NCBI RefSeq assembly: GCF_016495725.1 | Contig: NZ_CP054705.1 | Coordinates: 1,116,001 to 1,180,000, forward strand | DNA length: 64,000 nucleotides | Source of the DNA: Salicibibacter cibarius | Lineage (GTDB): Bacteria > Bacillota > Bacilli > Bacillales > Marinococcaceae | Reading direction: 5' to 3' | Shown: positions 25,885-35,354 of the stretch, piece after piece | Layout: every line of letters begins with the position of its first letter | Numbering within the stretch: the first letter of the stretch is position 1 | The notes under the pieces: model-generated | Database searches by the model: none | Told to the model about the DNA's origin: nothing | The model's input: only the letters and a program-made list of their open reading frames with translations | Made by a program: the position numbers and the translations under genes

Positions 25885-26451
25885 GTGGCTGATCGTACGT
25901 TTGACCGCCTCTATGAACAATATCACCAATCCATATACCAATTTATTTATTATATGGTTCGGGATCGAAATGTAGCCGAAGAACTTGTGCAAGATGTCTA
26001 TATAAAAGTTTTAGGATCGTATGAAAATTTTGATGGAAAAAGCAATGAAAAAACATGGTTATTTTCAATAGCGAAGCATTTGGCGATTGATTATATTAGA
26101 AAAGAAAACCGACAGAAAAGAAAATGGTTTGGGACGATCGTGTCGAATGAAAAAATTGATGCCCACGATCCTGATCCTTTGCCTGAAGAAATTGCTGTGA
26201 AGAAGGATGAAGTGCGAGTCGTCTATGAAGCTCTTGGCACTTGTTCACTTGCTCATCGCCAAGTGCTGATTCTTCGTTTTATCCAGTCATTATCCGTCAG
26301 GGAGACAGCCGAATCGTTAGGGTGGTCAGAGAGCAAAGTTAAAACAACACAACATAGGGCCATTCAACAACTTAGAAAGATTTTGAACACAGATGAAAGG
26401 GAGGAGGGAAACCTTGAGACGCAATCATCACGAAGACGAAATCGAACGTAA
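25885..26451 (+). CDS. sigX: ECF RNA polymerase sigma factor, SigX-like
   Basis: A 188-residue group IV sigma factor. Region 2 (about 8-75) has IYQFIYYMVRDRNVAEELVQ and the -10 helix TWLFSIAKHLAIDYIRK. Region 4 (about 115-170) has HRQVLILRFIQSLSVRETAE. The start is GTG 25885 after AGGGGG. It overlaps the downstream anti-sigma gene, the arrangement of sigX-rsiX in Bacillus, where sigma-X controls cell-surface charge and antimicrobial-peptide resistance. The promoter matches its own likely recognition sequence, which implies positive autoregulation. Confidence 0.88.
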   Translation: MADRTFDRLYEQYHQSIYQFIYYMVRDRNVAEELVQDVYIKVLGSYENFDGKSNEKTWLFSIAKHLAIDYIRKENRQKRKWFGTIVSNEKIDAHDPDPLPEEIAVKKDEVRVVYEALGTCSLAHRQVLILRFIQSLSVRETAESLGWSESKVKTTQHRAIQQLRKILNTDEREEGNLETQSSRRRNRT

Positions 26452-27655
26452 TTTAAAAGCGCTCGATGGAATCAAAGATACGCGCAGCAAAGAAGAGATT
26501 TATCGCAACATCCAGCTGAAACTGAAAGAACCCAAGCAGTCGGTTCGCCGATTTAGAAAACCGGTTGTATGGGGTCTGTCGACAGCTGCTGTCGTCGTAT
26601 TGACAGTGATTGTCGTCTCTCAAGGCCCTTCCCCATCCTCCCAAGGAGAGTTCGGCGCTGAGTCAACAGCGGAACGCGAAGAGGAACGTTCTTCAATGGA
26701 TGAAGGGGACGTCGATGAAGATACGGAAGAGGACCAAGAGGAAATCGTTATTGAAGAAGATGAAGAGGAAATACAAGAAGAGACGCGGGAAGAAGACGCC
26801 CAACCCCCGGCCGATAGCAATGGCGAGGAGGATGAGCAAGAGGAAGATGTGGAAGAAGAGGATTCCATTGATCGAAGAGTAGTGGAAATGGACGAAGTGT
26901 ATGCCGACGTTCATTACCGGCCCGCGGCTTCTCAAAACGAACAACAACTCCTTGCATTGCCGTTTTTAGCTCCTGACAATGAAACGATCGTGCCAATTAC
27001 CGTTGACCATTCCGGGGACGCAGAAGAGAATGGCGCTGACGAGATGCTCGATCGTATAGACCCGGATGCACTTGGGTTGCAAGCGTCTCCGTTACTGGAC
27101 ATTGAAGAACAGGAGCAGGAAGATGTGAAAATCCGTGAAGGGCTAGAAGAAATTGCCCGTTTTGATATAGAGCAACCGTGGCCGTCCGAATGGGAGGAAT
27201 GGTTCCAACAGGAGGATGCTGGCTCCGAAGCATCCGCCGGTTACTATGTTTTTCAAGCCGATGAAGGAAATGCTTATCTTGTAACCGGACAAAGCTTGGA
27301 TATGGAAGGTGCCTCTGATGAGAATCTGGAAGAAACATTACAGCGGATGGAAACGGAAGAAAATGAATATGTCGATTCGGTGATTCCTCCCTATGTTGAA
27401 CTGGATGACGTGGATGAACGCGGCGACGAAAGTGTTTTGTTATCATACTCCGGTCTGGATGAATGGAGTGAAAATGACGAAACACAATTGTTGATATTTG
27501 TCGAAGGCGTTTTATTGACGGCCGCTGATTTTGGCTATCATGATGTCGAATTTGATGGGGCTATGGACGAAATCGAACAAGTCGGACCATATGATTTAAG
27601 CGAAACAATCGATCCGCCCGTCTCCCCAAACTATATTGAAGAAATAGCAAATTAA
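26414..27655 (+). CDS. rsiX: RsiX-like anti-sigma factor
   Basis: A 413-residue single-pass membrane protein. The N-terminal cytoplasmic segment (about 1-48) should hold the sigma factor. A helix follows at about 51-70 (WGLSTAAVVVLTVIVVSQ), then an acidic linker (about 78-155), then an extracellular domain resembling B. subtilis RsiX. Likely start TTG 26414, 5 bases after GAGGAGGG, overlapping sigX by 38 bases; this gives translational coupling. It would sequester sigma-X until released. The linker is much more acidic than in B. subtilis. Confidence 0.8.
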   Translation: MRRNHHEDEIERNLKALDGIKDTRSKEEIYRNIQLKLKEPKQSVRRFRKPVVWGLSTAAVVVLTVIVVSQGPSPSSQGEFGAESTAEREEERSSMDEGDVDEDTEEDQEEIVIEEDEEEIQEETREEDAQPPADSNGEEDEQEEDVEEEDSIDRRVVEMDEVYADVHYRPAASQNEQQLLALPFLAPDNETIVPITVDHSGDAEENGADEMLDRIDPDALGLQASPLLDIEEQEQEDVKIREGLEEIARFDIEQPWPSEWEEWFQQEDAGSEASAGYYVFQADEGNAYLVTGQSLDMEGASDENLEETLQRMETEENEYVDSVIPPYVELDDVDERGDESVLLSYSGLDEWSENDETQLLIFVEGVLLTAADFGYHDVEFDGAMDEIEQVGPYDLSETIDPPVSPNYIEEIAN

Positions 27656-27657
27656 TG

Positions 27658-27686
27658 CCGGAAGCCCATGGAAGCTTCCGGCAGAG
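27658..27686. terminator. Hairpin between the convergent rsiX and aprX genes
   Basis: GCCGGAAGC / GCTTCCGGC stem with an 8-base loop. T-rich only weakly on the minus strand (ATTAATTT). Probably a shared terminator. Confidence 0.55.
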
Positions 27687-27689
27687 GAC

Positions 27690-29012
27690 CTATACAAAAT
27701 CAGCTGCACTTTCCATTGCATCGATGGAGCCTGCGCCTTGTGTGTTTTCGTCAAGCCCCATATCTTCTGCGCCTTCGAGCAGTCTTGTTTTGATGTCGTC
27801 CGGTCCCCAGTCGTTGTTTAATTCCAACATTTGGGCACAAATGCCGGCAACGATCGGTGTGGCCATCGACGTGCCGGACATGGACGTGTAATGATCATCG
27901 ACGCGGCTGGATTTTGTTATTTTATCGAGAAACGAACGCGGCGATCGAACGGCAACAACATCGACGCCCGGCGCGAGAATGTCCGGTTTCGTTCCTCCAT
28001 CGATCGTCGGTCCGCGACTAGAGAATGAAGCAACCGTATCATCGGCGCGCTCCGGGGTGTTTTGATCGTCGAGGGCACCTACGGTAATAATCCGGGGACT
28101 GATTCCGGGGGAAGAAATGGTGCCGGAACTCGGGCCTTCATTCCCGGCGGCGGCAACTACGACGATTCCTTCGTCCCAGGCTTCGTTCACCGCCTCCACG
28201 ACCGGATCATCGTCGGCAGGTTCTGAGGCCGGGCTTCCCAAGGATAGGGATAAAATATCAATGTTGTATGCGTCTTTATTTTCCAAGCACCAATCAATGC
28301 CGGCAATGATGTTTGATAATGGACCGGCGCCTGATTTGTTAAGCACTTTGACACCGATAATATTCGCATTTGGTGCCGGGGCTACGTATTTCCCGTCGGA
28401 TAAATACCCATTCCCGGCCGCGCTCCCTGCGCAATGCGTGCCGTGGCCATTATCATCGTACGGATCGGTACGATCGTTGATGAAGTCTTTAAAAGCTACA
28501 ATGCGATTCTCCGGTTCGGTGAAATCTTTACTTGGGTGCACGCCGGTATCAAGGATCGCGACGGTTGCCCCATCACCGGTGATGTCGCTTTCTTGTAAAA
28601 AGCTGGAACGAGTCGTTTCTGTAGCGGTATTGAGCAGTGCGCTTACGGAACGATTTAAATAGATTTTTTCAATATCATCGCAGTTATTACATAGTTTTTC
28701 GAGCGCTTGAGCGGTTAACGTGCCGCTTTGGCATGAAAAACGTGGGAACGATTGTTGCACTTTACAACGGACATGAGCGTCAGCGATGTATTGGAATACG
28801 GCACTCCCGTTTTGATAACAGTCTGATTCACGCTTGAATTTGACGAGGACGGGAAAAGCTTTTATGCTGCGAATCCAGTTATCGGTCATATTTTGCAAAA
28901 AACACGGGGTGAATCGCAACGGCCTGATCGCCCCGACTAATGCGTGCCTAAGATGAGTGTCTATCAAAGGGCCATACGCGCGGGCAATCTTTACGGTTGA
29001 TAAATGAAACAT
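27690..29012 (-). CDS. aprX: S8 family serine peptidase, AprX-like
   Basis: A 440-residue subtilase. The catalytic triad is visible: Asp in VAILDTGVH (about 156), His in NGHGTHCAG (about 190) and Ser in SGTSMATPIVAG (about 385). The N-terminal 140 residues have no signal peptide and match the AprX prodomain-like region (for example RPLRFTPCFLQ), so it is probably intracellular. B. subtilis AprX is expressed late in stationary phase. ATG 29012 follows AAAAGGGG. A GCCGGAAGC / GCTTCCGGC hairpin at its 3' end may stop transcription from both sides. Confidence 0.92.
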   Translation of the reverse strand: MFHLSTVKIARAYGPLIDTHLRHALVGAIRPLRFTPCFLQNMTDNWIRSIKAFPVLVKFKRESDCYQNGSAVFQYIADAHVRCKVQQSFPRFSCQSGTLTAQALEKLCNNCDDIEKIYLNRSVSALLNTATETTRSSFLQESDITGDGATVAILDTGVHPSKDFTEPENRIVAFKDFINDRTDPYDDNGHGTHCAGSAAGNGYLSDGKYVAPAPNANIIGVKVLNKSGAGPLSNIIAGIDWCLENKDAYNIDILSLSLGSPASEPADDDPVVEAVNEAWDEGIVVVAAAGNEGPSSGTISSPGISPRIITVGALDDQNTPERADDTVASFSSRGPTIDGGTKPDILAPGVDVVAVRSPRSFLDKITKSSRVDDHYTSMSGTSMATPIVAGICAQMLELNNDWGPDDIKTRLLEGAEDMGLDENTQGAGSIDAMESAADFV

Positions 29013-29261
29013 AGAAAAAGCCCCTTTTCTTTACTGGTTTCACAAGCACTTTATGCTTGTCGAACCAGCGTCGGGGCGGTTTTTGTTTAGAGATGGACAA
29101 AAATGATTGATGTGTTTATGTTTCTCTCGTCTGTTTTCATTTTTAGGTGGCGATCGAATGCAAAATAGCCGAATTCCCTGCTCGCACCTGTTATCCATGA
29201 CGCCTCTGATTGGAATATTTTTGCTTTTATTGGTGTCATGATAGAGGTTGGAAAGCATGTT

Positions 29262-30044
29262 TTACAAAAAGAGGTTTGCCAAAACACCTACAATAACGAG
29301 AATAATAAAGATGACTCCCAATGTGTTAGCGATCCACGAGCCATTGACTCGAGGCCCTCGTCTTTTTTTCCAGCGGTTGGGGTTAAATTGCGGTGAACCG
29401 TCGTCATCTTTCGGTGGTCTGAACCGTTGATAAGGAACGAACGGCCGCGCATTTTTTAAAAACAGCGAAGCAAATGCCACTCCTGATAATGCACCGATAA
29501 GGTGTGCCAAAATGTTGATGCCGGGCATTAGAAACGTCATGATAATACCGATGAAGAGAATAATTGTAACGATTTGTCGGCTTTGGGGGTCGATGAGTTC
29601 TTTCCGAAAAAGCATCATATATACATATAACCCGAGCAGTCCGTAAATCGCGCCGGAAGCACCGACATGGCGGTAAGAGAGATCCTCCAACAGCAACGTG
29701 GCAACATTCGCCGTAACTCCGGTCAGAAAATAAAAAGCAATAAACTTTACTTTTCCGAGCATCTGTTCAAGAGCAGGTCCGAACAAAAAAAGGGCAAATG
29801 AATTAAATAACACGTGTTGCAGCCCCAGATGCAAAAAAATCGGTGTGAACAGCCGCCACCACTCACCGGCGAAGATCGCGGCGTTAAAACCGACGAAGTA
29901 ATATTCGACAAAAAGACCGGGAGGAAATATCCCCCACTGACCGAGTGTTACAACGAGAAACAAAATTAAATGTATGCTAAGTAATGTTGTTATGACCGGA
30001 TAGTTACGCGTGAACGAATAAAATGATTCATTACGGACGAACAT
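29262..30044 (-). CDS. Rhomboid family intramembrane serine protease
   Basis: A 260-residue protein with six to seven helices. The catalytic Ser lies in GASGAIYG (about 129-136) and the catalytic His in ILAHLIGALSG (about 177). FNSFALFLFGPALEQMLG is also typical. A basic cytoplasmic tail (about 200-235, with RFRPPKDDDGSPQ) precedes a last helix. It corresponds in position to B. subtilis ydcA, divergent from acpS. Substrates unknown. Confidence 0.92.
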   Translation of the reverse strand: MFVRNESFYSFTRNYPVITTLLSIHLILFLVVTLGQWGIFPPGLFVEYYFVGFNAAIFAGEWWRLFTPIFLHLGLQHVLFNSFALFLFGPALEQMLGKVKFIAFYFLTGVTANVATLLLEDLSYRHVGASGAIYGLLGLYVYMMLFRKELIDPQSRQIVTIILFIGIIMTFLMPGINILAHLIGALSGVAFASLFLKNARPFVPYQRFRPPKDDDGSPQFNPNRWKKRRGPRVNGSWIANTLGVIFIILVIVGVLANLFL

Positions 30045-30146
30045 TAGACCACCCTTTCCAAAGAGCTGTTTCCGACGCTTCCTAATATTCTATCATATGA
30101 CGATGTGCATGATCGAATGAGAAAGAGAACATGAGGAGGAGCAGAA

Positions 30147-30509
30147 ATGATTGTAGGCACCGGCATCGATATTGCGGAATGTAAAAGAATGGAAATGGTT
30201 ATTTCAAGGCAACCCCGTTTCATATCAAGAATTTTAACAGTGGAAGAACAAAAAAGGTTGGATGAAATGACTGATCGCCGAAAAATAGAATTTATCACCG
30301 GAAGATTCGCGATTAAAGAGGCATTCGCAAAAGCGAATGGAAGCGGGATCGGCGAAGCGATCAATTGGAAAGACGTGGAGGTTTTTCATACAGAAGGCGG
30401 GGCGCCTCTGCTGATTTGCCCAAAGCTCGATGATTCAATCCACGTGCACGCCTCCATTTCTCATTCCCGCGACTATGCAATCGGTCAAGTCATTTTGGAG
30501 ACAGTTTAG
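30147..30509 (+). CDS. acpS: Holo-[acyl-carrier-protein] synthase
   Basis: A 120-residue trimeric AcpS that moves 4'-phosphopantetheine from CoA to acyl carrier protein, an essential step of fatty acid synthesis. Signature residues are present: GTGIDIAECKRM (metal-binding Asp 7 region) and GRFAIKEAFAKANG (Glu near 57). Full length. GAGGAGGAGC precedes the ATG. In B. subtilis it lies next to ydcA and ydcC, as here. Confidence 0.95.
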   Translation: MIVGTGIDIAECKRMEMVISRQPRFISRILTVEEQKRLDEMTDRRKIEFITGRFAIKEAFAKANGSGIGEAINWKDVEVFHTEGGAPLLICPKLDDSIHVHASISHSRDYAIGQVILETV

Positions 30510-30539
30510 GGGAAAGGCAGGGGCGTGGTGATCGTTTTT

Positions 30540-30715
30540 CGAACGAAGTAGCCCGATAGAAAACGCCTATCGGTCTGTTTTCGGCGATCACTTAGATTTC
30601 GGATCGATAGAAGTCACCTATCGATTTGCTTTCGGCGGTCGCGTGGATTTTAGATCGATAGTAAGCGCCTATCGGTCTTTTTTCAGCGGTAGCTCAGATT
30701 TTAGATCGTTTGGCT
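30540..30715. repeat. Tandem array 6, 51-bp unit, about 3.5 copies
   Basis: CGATAG recurs at 30554, 30605 and 30656, with a degenerate fourth start at 30707. Unit 2 contains a perfect inverted repeat, ATCGATAG / CTATCGAT, with a 7-base loop. It starts right after acpS. Confidence 0.82.
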
Positions 30716-31125
30716 ACTTCTCACGATGTTTCTGTGAACGAAAAACATGGGCTTTTAAGAAATGACTTTAATCAACCGAAAACGCCTCGATATGAGCCGA
30801 AAAACATCAATATATCAGCCAAAAACGGCAATCGCCACGCTTTAGGGCTCCAATGTTGGCGCCCTAACGTTTTCCGGGCCCCACGTGGGCAACACAATCA
30901 TCGGGTGACGATGAACATTGGGCGCTTCCCCTTTTGGCGCCACGATCACCGGATGGCGACTAATATTAGGTTTTTTTCCAATATACGGGGCCTCGCAATG
31001 CCAGGTGATCACGCATTGCAGACGTTCTGCATTAGTGCAAGATGGCTTAATTACCCGATCATGGGGACAGATGGAAGAAGTTCGGTCGGCACGCTTCTGG
31101 CTCCCTAACGGACAATTTACCGCAT
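30716..31125. other. Non-coding tract between arrays 6 and 7
   Basis: About 400 bases without a convincing gene. Short inverted repeats (GGCGCC, GGTGATCACGCATTGCA-type, CCACGTGG) are frequent. Two segments near 30900 and 30951, each with a GGATGGCGAC-like core, look like decayed repeat units of the following array. No RNA family recognised. Confidence 0.4.
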
Positions 31126-31350
31126 CATGGCGACCGAAACAACGGTCGGTTCTCGTGTTCGGTCGCCATAACCGTTTTATGATGACCGTAATGGCCTGTA
31201 TCGAAAGAATTCGGGCGTCATAGCCGCTTCATGATGACCGAAAAGGCTTGTATCGAAAGAATTCGGTCGGCATAGCTGCCTCATGATGACCGAACGAGCA
31301 ATTGGCTTTCGTGTTCGGTCACCATGAACCGTTTAATGGGGACCAGGGAG
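31126..31350. repeat. Tandem array 7, 52-bp unit, about 4 copies
   Basis: CATGATGACC-like starts at 31126, 31178, 31230 and 31282, exactly 52 bases apart, then a shifted one near 31335. GACCGAA and TTCGGTC in the same unit form a 7-bp inverted repeat. Its sequence is unrelated to array 6 only 400 bases away. Confidence 0.85.
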
Positions 31351-31734
31351 TCCTGCTTCGCAAGAAGACATTCAGTCATTGACGATAGCCTTTGATACCT
31401 TAACTCGGGCTGTGACCGTTTAATCCAATCGATTACTAACCCCAGTTTGAAGCTCTAGTCCAGTCTTCCGGTCGTCGGTGTGATCGCTTATTTCCGACAG
31501 GCTGTATTAGACTGTTGCAGGTCCCTCTGTATTTTTCATATGAATATTTCTCTTTCAGACGAGCCGGCATAAGTGCCCAGGTTGTCTCATATGATGTATT
31601 GCGGTTAGGAGGGGCCTGCCATGTAAGTGGGAAGGGACAGAATGTCTTGGATTGCGGGGTGCTGCCATAATGGTTGATGGATAATAGGGAGCAATAAATG
31701 GAATATTGGCTGTGAATCTTAGCGATCACTTGGC

Positions 31735-31826
31735 AGGTAAGAAAGTATAAATCAACTTTCTTACCTGCATAAGTGCAACTAAGGCTTTTCGCCATAAGAG
31801 CTTGGCGAAAAGCCAAGTTTTCTAAT
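31735..31826 (+). repeat. Dispersed double-hairpin element, copy A (full)
   Basis: Two perfect 11-bp stems in a row: AGGTAAGAAAG / CTTTCTTACCT, then GGCTTTTCGCC / GGCGAAAAGCC, followed by AAGTTTTCTAA. The linker GCATAAGTGCAACTAA is also conserved between copies. Other copies lie at 35109, 45701 and 48588, with a fragment at 38588, all in this orientation. The remaining DNA from 31351 to 32021 shows no gene I can support. Confidence 0.85.
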
Positions 31827-32021
31827 CCCCGTTGTGGCAAGACGGTAGTTGCTTTCGTGCCATCGCGCCGCGACAAAATGGGACCGGCATCACGATGGCG
31901 CCAAAGCAATGTCACCCACTAAGAGGATTCACCCCGACCACTTGCATTATCGATCTTTAAACAGCTGCTCAAAAAGGTACCCTCCTTTGTCGTTACATCT
32001 GAGACAAAGGAGAGATATTCG

Positions 32022-33059
32022 GTGAAAAAAGCAAGATGGCTATCTTTGGTAACATTGGCTTCGGTCTTATTGTTGGCAGCTTGCGGTGACAAATCACAAG
32101 AAGAAGTCATTGAGGAGCTGGATGAGACACTGCAGACAATGAGTGGTTATCAGACGGAAGCGACAATGACGATGCAAACAGGACAAGAGCCACGGCAATA
32201 CGACGTAGAGATTGCGCATATGCAAAACGAAGAAAACCGTTACTATCGTGTAGAACTGCAAAATGAAGACGAGGAACAGAATCAAATGATTCTGCGGAAT
32301 GATGAAGGTGTTTTTCTGCTCACTCCGGCACTGAATAAAAGTTTTCGGTTTCAAAGCGATTGGCCGAATAATAACAGCCAAATCTATTTGTATGAGTCGT
32401 TAATCGGGGATATATTAACAGATACCGAACGCGAATTTGCCGTGGAAGAGGATCGGTACGTATTTGAAACGAATACGAATTATCAAAATCAAAACCTTCA
32501 TCAACAAGAAATTGTGCTCAACAGTGATGATTTATCCCCGCACGCGGTTCGGGTGTTTGACGAAGACTATAATACTTTAGTGGAAGTCGTATTCGAATCG
32601 TTCACGCTCAACGAAACATTGGAAAGGGAAGAATTCGATATGGATGCCAATATGGAGAGCGGGGAAGAAGGGGAAGAACCGACAGCGGTTGAGGAAGAAG
32701 AAGAGGGTGCAACAACCTTTGACGTGTTTATGCCATCCCATGAACCGGCGAATACAGAGTTGGCCGAAAGTGAAGAAGTTGAGACAGATGTAGGAAAACG
32801 TGTGATTTTAACCTATGAAGGAGACCAACCGTTTACCATTATCCAACAGCCGGCAAGCATCTCTGCCGCTTCCGGAACATCGCCAACGGAATTAGGCTAT
32901 GGTGAGCCGGAAGTTTTGGGGGATGTGGTAGGTGTCATGTCAGAGGAAACACTGACATGGACGAGTGGCGGAATTGAGTTTATCATTGCTTCCGATTCAA
33001 TGGAGTCCGAAGAAATGTCCGCTATCGCTGAATCCATGACATCTTCATCGGCAAAATAA
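32022..33059 (+). CDS. ydcC: LolA-like lipoprotein, YdcC family
   Basis: A 345-residue lipoprotein. The lipobox LLAAC is at about residues 18-22, after a short basic N-terminus. The rest resembles the outer-membrane-lipoprotein-carrier (LolA/LppX) fold used by YdcC and sporulation-associated homologues; a Glu-rich insert occurs near 210-235. In B. subtilis ydcC is sigma-E-controlled, sits between acpS and alr as here, and its role is unclear. GTG start after AAGGAGAG. Confidence 0.85.
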   Translation: MKKARWLSLVTLASVLLLAACGDKSQEEVIEELDETLQTMSGYQTEATMTMQTGQEPRQYDVEIAHMQNEENRYYRVELQNEDEEQNQMILRNDEGVFLLTPALNKSFRFQSDWPNNNSQIYLYESLIGDILTDTEREFAVEEDRYVFETNTNYQNQNLHQQEIVLNSDDLSPHAVRVFDEDYNTLVEVVFESFTLNETLEREEFDMDANMESGEEGEEPTAVEEEEEGATTFDVFMPSHEPANTELAESEEVETDVGKRVILTYEGDQPFTIIQQPASISAASGTSPTELGYGEPEVLGDVVGVMSEETLTWTSGGIEFIIASDSMESEEMSAIAESMTSSSAK

Positions 33060-33088
33060 CCCGACATAAACGAAAATAAATAGTCCTA

Positions 33089-33117
33089 GACCCAGCGTAT
33101 ATTCTGGGTCTTTTTAA
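33089..33117 (+). terminator. Terminator after ydcC
   Basis: AGACCCAG / CTGGGTCT stem, loop CGTATATT, then TTTTAAG. Confidence 0.88.
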
Positions 33118-33144
33118 GGTAGGCGATTATCATAAACATCTTGT

Positions 33145-33670
33145 ACCTCTCGGAGTAGCTCAACCTCCGTTTGAGGGATTACTTTGCGTCTCTTGTTCCT
33201 CTCGAAGTAGCTCGACCTCCGTTTGAGTGATTACTTTGCGTCTCTTGTACCTCTCGGAGTAGCTCGACCTCCGTTTGAGTGATTACTTTGCGTCTCTTGT
33301 ACCTCTCGGAGTAGCTCGACCTCCGTTTGAGTGATTACTTTGCGTCTCTTGTACCTCTCGGAGTAGCTCGACCTCTGTTTGAGTGATTACTTTGCGTCTC
33401 TTGTACCTCTCGGAGTAGCTCGACCTCCGTTTGAGTGATTACTTTGCGTCTCTTGTACCTCTCGGAGTAGCTCGACCTCCGTTTGAGTGATTACTTTGCG
33501 TCTCTTGTACCTCTCGGAGTAGCTCGACCTCCGTTTGAGTGATTACTTTGCGTCTCTTGTACCTCTCGGAGTAGCTCAACCTCCGTTTGAGTGATTACTT
33601 TGCATCTCTTGTTCCTCTCGGAGTAGCTCGACCTCCGTTTGAGGGATTACTTTTCCTCTCTCGTCCCTCT
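33145..33670. repeat. Tandem array 8, 52-bp unit, 10 nearly identical copies
   Basis: CCTCTCGG recurs every 52 bases from 33145 to 33613, with a decayed eleventh start at 33665. The unit has CCTCTCGG, 14 bases, CGTTTGAGTGATTA (GAGGGATTA in the outer copies), then 16 bases. The interior copies are almost identical, so it expanded recently. The outermost copies match arrays 2 and 3 better. It fills the 887-base ydcC-alr gap together with the alr promoter. Confidence 0.92.
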
Positions 33671-33881
33671 AGCGGCAGTTTTCTTTTCCTTTGAGGGACG
33701 AGAACGGTTCCTCCATTGAAAAATGGTATATGTCATCAATTGTTTGGATCGGACAATTCCATGCCTTTCTCGAGCAAAACGGCCCGGTATAACCTTCTTT
33801 CGGACATTTTTTTCGTTCTCCCCCTCGATATGCGCCTCTGACCTCCAGCTTCCGAATTCCGTTTTCCGGACGATTGGTAGC

Positions 33882-33910
33882 TTGACATCAATAGTAAAGC
33901 GTCCAATAAT
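33882..33910 (+). promoter_or_regulatory. Vegetative promoter of alr
   Basis: TTGACA (33882-33887), 17-base spacer, AATAAT (33905-33910), ending 36 bases ahead of the alr start. Confidence 0.65.
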
Positions 33911-33946
33911 AAAAATGAATAGATTGATAAACAAGGAGATATTATT

Positions 33947-35086
33947 GTGGATTCGTATCGAGGTCGAGACACTTGGATAGAAATCGATGTAAAGGCAATT
34001 GCAAGCAACGTCAAAGCAGTAAAAACGCTCCATCATCCGGATGTTCACATTATGGCAGTGGTGAAAGCGGATGGGTATGGCCATGGTGCGGTAACCGTTG
34101 CTCGAACGGCGATCGAAGCAGGGGCGGAATGGGTAGGCGTGGCTCTTCTGGAAGAAGCGGTGGAACTAAGGGAAGCAGGCATAGAAGCTCCAATTTTAGT
34201 GCTCGGTCCTATTAACCCCCAAGATGCGTCTGTTGCCCAACGATACCGCATTTCGATCACAGTTTTTCAAAGCGGATGGTTGACGGAGGCGGGCAGTTAT
34301 CTTGAGCCGGAGCCACCTCTACACGTCCACCTAAAATGTGATACGGGGATGGGGAGAATTGGATTAACGGATGGACAGACATTGCTGGACATGATAAAGA
34401 TACTGAAGGCTGACAAAAGGTTTGAAATGACAGGTATTTTTACGCACCTGGCAACCGCGGATGAATGGGAGAGCGATTATTTGTCTCGGCAATTAACAGC
34501 GTTTCAATCGTATGTTCAGTTGGCAAAAGAAACGGCCGGACACATCCCCTATGTTCATTACAGCAATAGCGCCGCGAGTTTGCGGTATCCTGGAAACGAC
34601 TATAACATGATCCGTTTTGGCATCTCGATGTACGGCCTTGTCCCCGCGATTGAGACGGCGACGGATATTCCGGTTTCTCTAAAGCCGGCGATGTCGCTAC
34701 ACAGCAGATTGACACATGTGAAAAAAGTACAGCCGAAAACCTCCATCAGTTATGGAGCCACTTATATAGCAAGCGAAGAAGAATGGATCGGAACGGTGCC
34801 GATTGGCTACGGGGATGGATGGTTACGGGCGAACGCGACAAACGGGGGAGAAGTGCTTGTGGAAGGGGAGCGCTGTCCAATGATTGGCAGAATATGCATG
34901 GATCAAATGATGATCAGACTTCCCGCGGAAGTCCCGATCGGAACGAAAGTGACGTTAATCGGAAAACAGAAACGTGAAGAAATCAGCATAGAAGAAGTAT
35001 CGGAACGCCTCTCCACCATTACGTATGAAATCCCCTGTACGCTAAACGGCAGGATTCCCCGTATGTATACAAACCTTGACTCCTAA
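33947..35086 (+). CDS. alr: Alanine racemase
   Basis: A 379-residue PLP enzyme that interconverts L- and D-alanine for peptidoglycan. The PLP lysine is in AVVKADGYGHG (Lys 40), and the second catalytic residue, a Tyr, lies in the SISYGATYIA segment of the C-terminal beta domain (near 265). The GIFTHLATAD and IRFGISMYG motifs are in place. GTG start after AAGGAG. Followed in B. subtilis by ndoAI-ndoA and the sigB operon; the same order is kept here except that ndoA is missing. Confidence 0.96.
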   Translation: MDSYRGRDTWIEIDVKAIASNVKAVKTLHHPDVHIMAVVKADGYGHGAVTVARTAIEAGAEWVGVALLEEAVELREAGIEAPILVLGPINPQDASVAQRYRISITVFQSGWLTEAGSYLEPEPPLHVHLKCDTGMGRIGLTDGQTLLDMIKILKADKRFEMTGIFTHLATADEWESDYLSRQLTAFQSYVQLAKETAGHIPYVHYSNSAASLRYPGNDYNMIRFGISMYGLVPAIETATDIPVSLKPAMSLHSRLTHVKKVQPKTSISYGATYIASEEEWIGTVPIGYGDGWLRANATNGGEVLVEGERCPMIGRICMDQMMIRLPAEVPIGTKVTLIGKQKREEISIEEVSERLSTITYEIPCTLNGRIPRMYTNLDS

Positions 35087-35108
35087 TAAAAAATATGATT
35101 AATTTTGG

Positions 35109-35186
35109 CAGAAGAAAGCATAAATCAATTTTCTTATCTGCATAAGTGCAACTAAGGCTTTTCGCCATAAAAGCCAATTTTTCTAA
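35109..35186 (+). repeat. Dispersed double-hairpin element, copy B (second hairpin shortened)
   Basis: Keeps hairpin 1 in diverged form, the linker GCATAAGTGCAACTAAGGC and the tail TTTTTCTAA. About 13 bases, including most of one arm of hairpin 2, are deleted. It lies just past the alr stop. Confidence 0.75.
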
Positions 35187-35354
35187 GATATATGCAGGAA
35201 TTTCTCGAAACACGTCGAATCGTACTGATAATAGCTGTGGTTTTTGATAGCAAAATGGAAAAAATCTGTTTTGCAAATTGGTGGGCGGGATGCTATTATA
35301 TGTACAGAGTAATAAAAGAGCGTGTCCGAATGGTGTGTGCAGGGGGTGTCCAAC

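Noticed and set aside
31436-31915. Minus-strand ORFs over the dispersed element (also at 35019, 45622 and 48580) sharing a peptide like AKSLSCTYAGKKVD
   Set aside because: The shared peptide simply reflects the conserved double-hairpin DNA; starts, ends and flanks do not agree between copies and no ribosome sites are seen.
33145-33670. CRISPR array
   Set aside because: Unit length and regularity are suggestive, but the whole unit repeats with no unique spacers, and no cas genes are near. Array 2 has variable fillers, but only 14-16 bases long and between split blocks.
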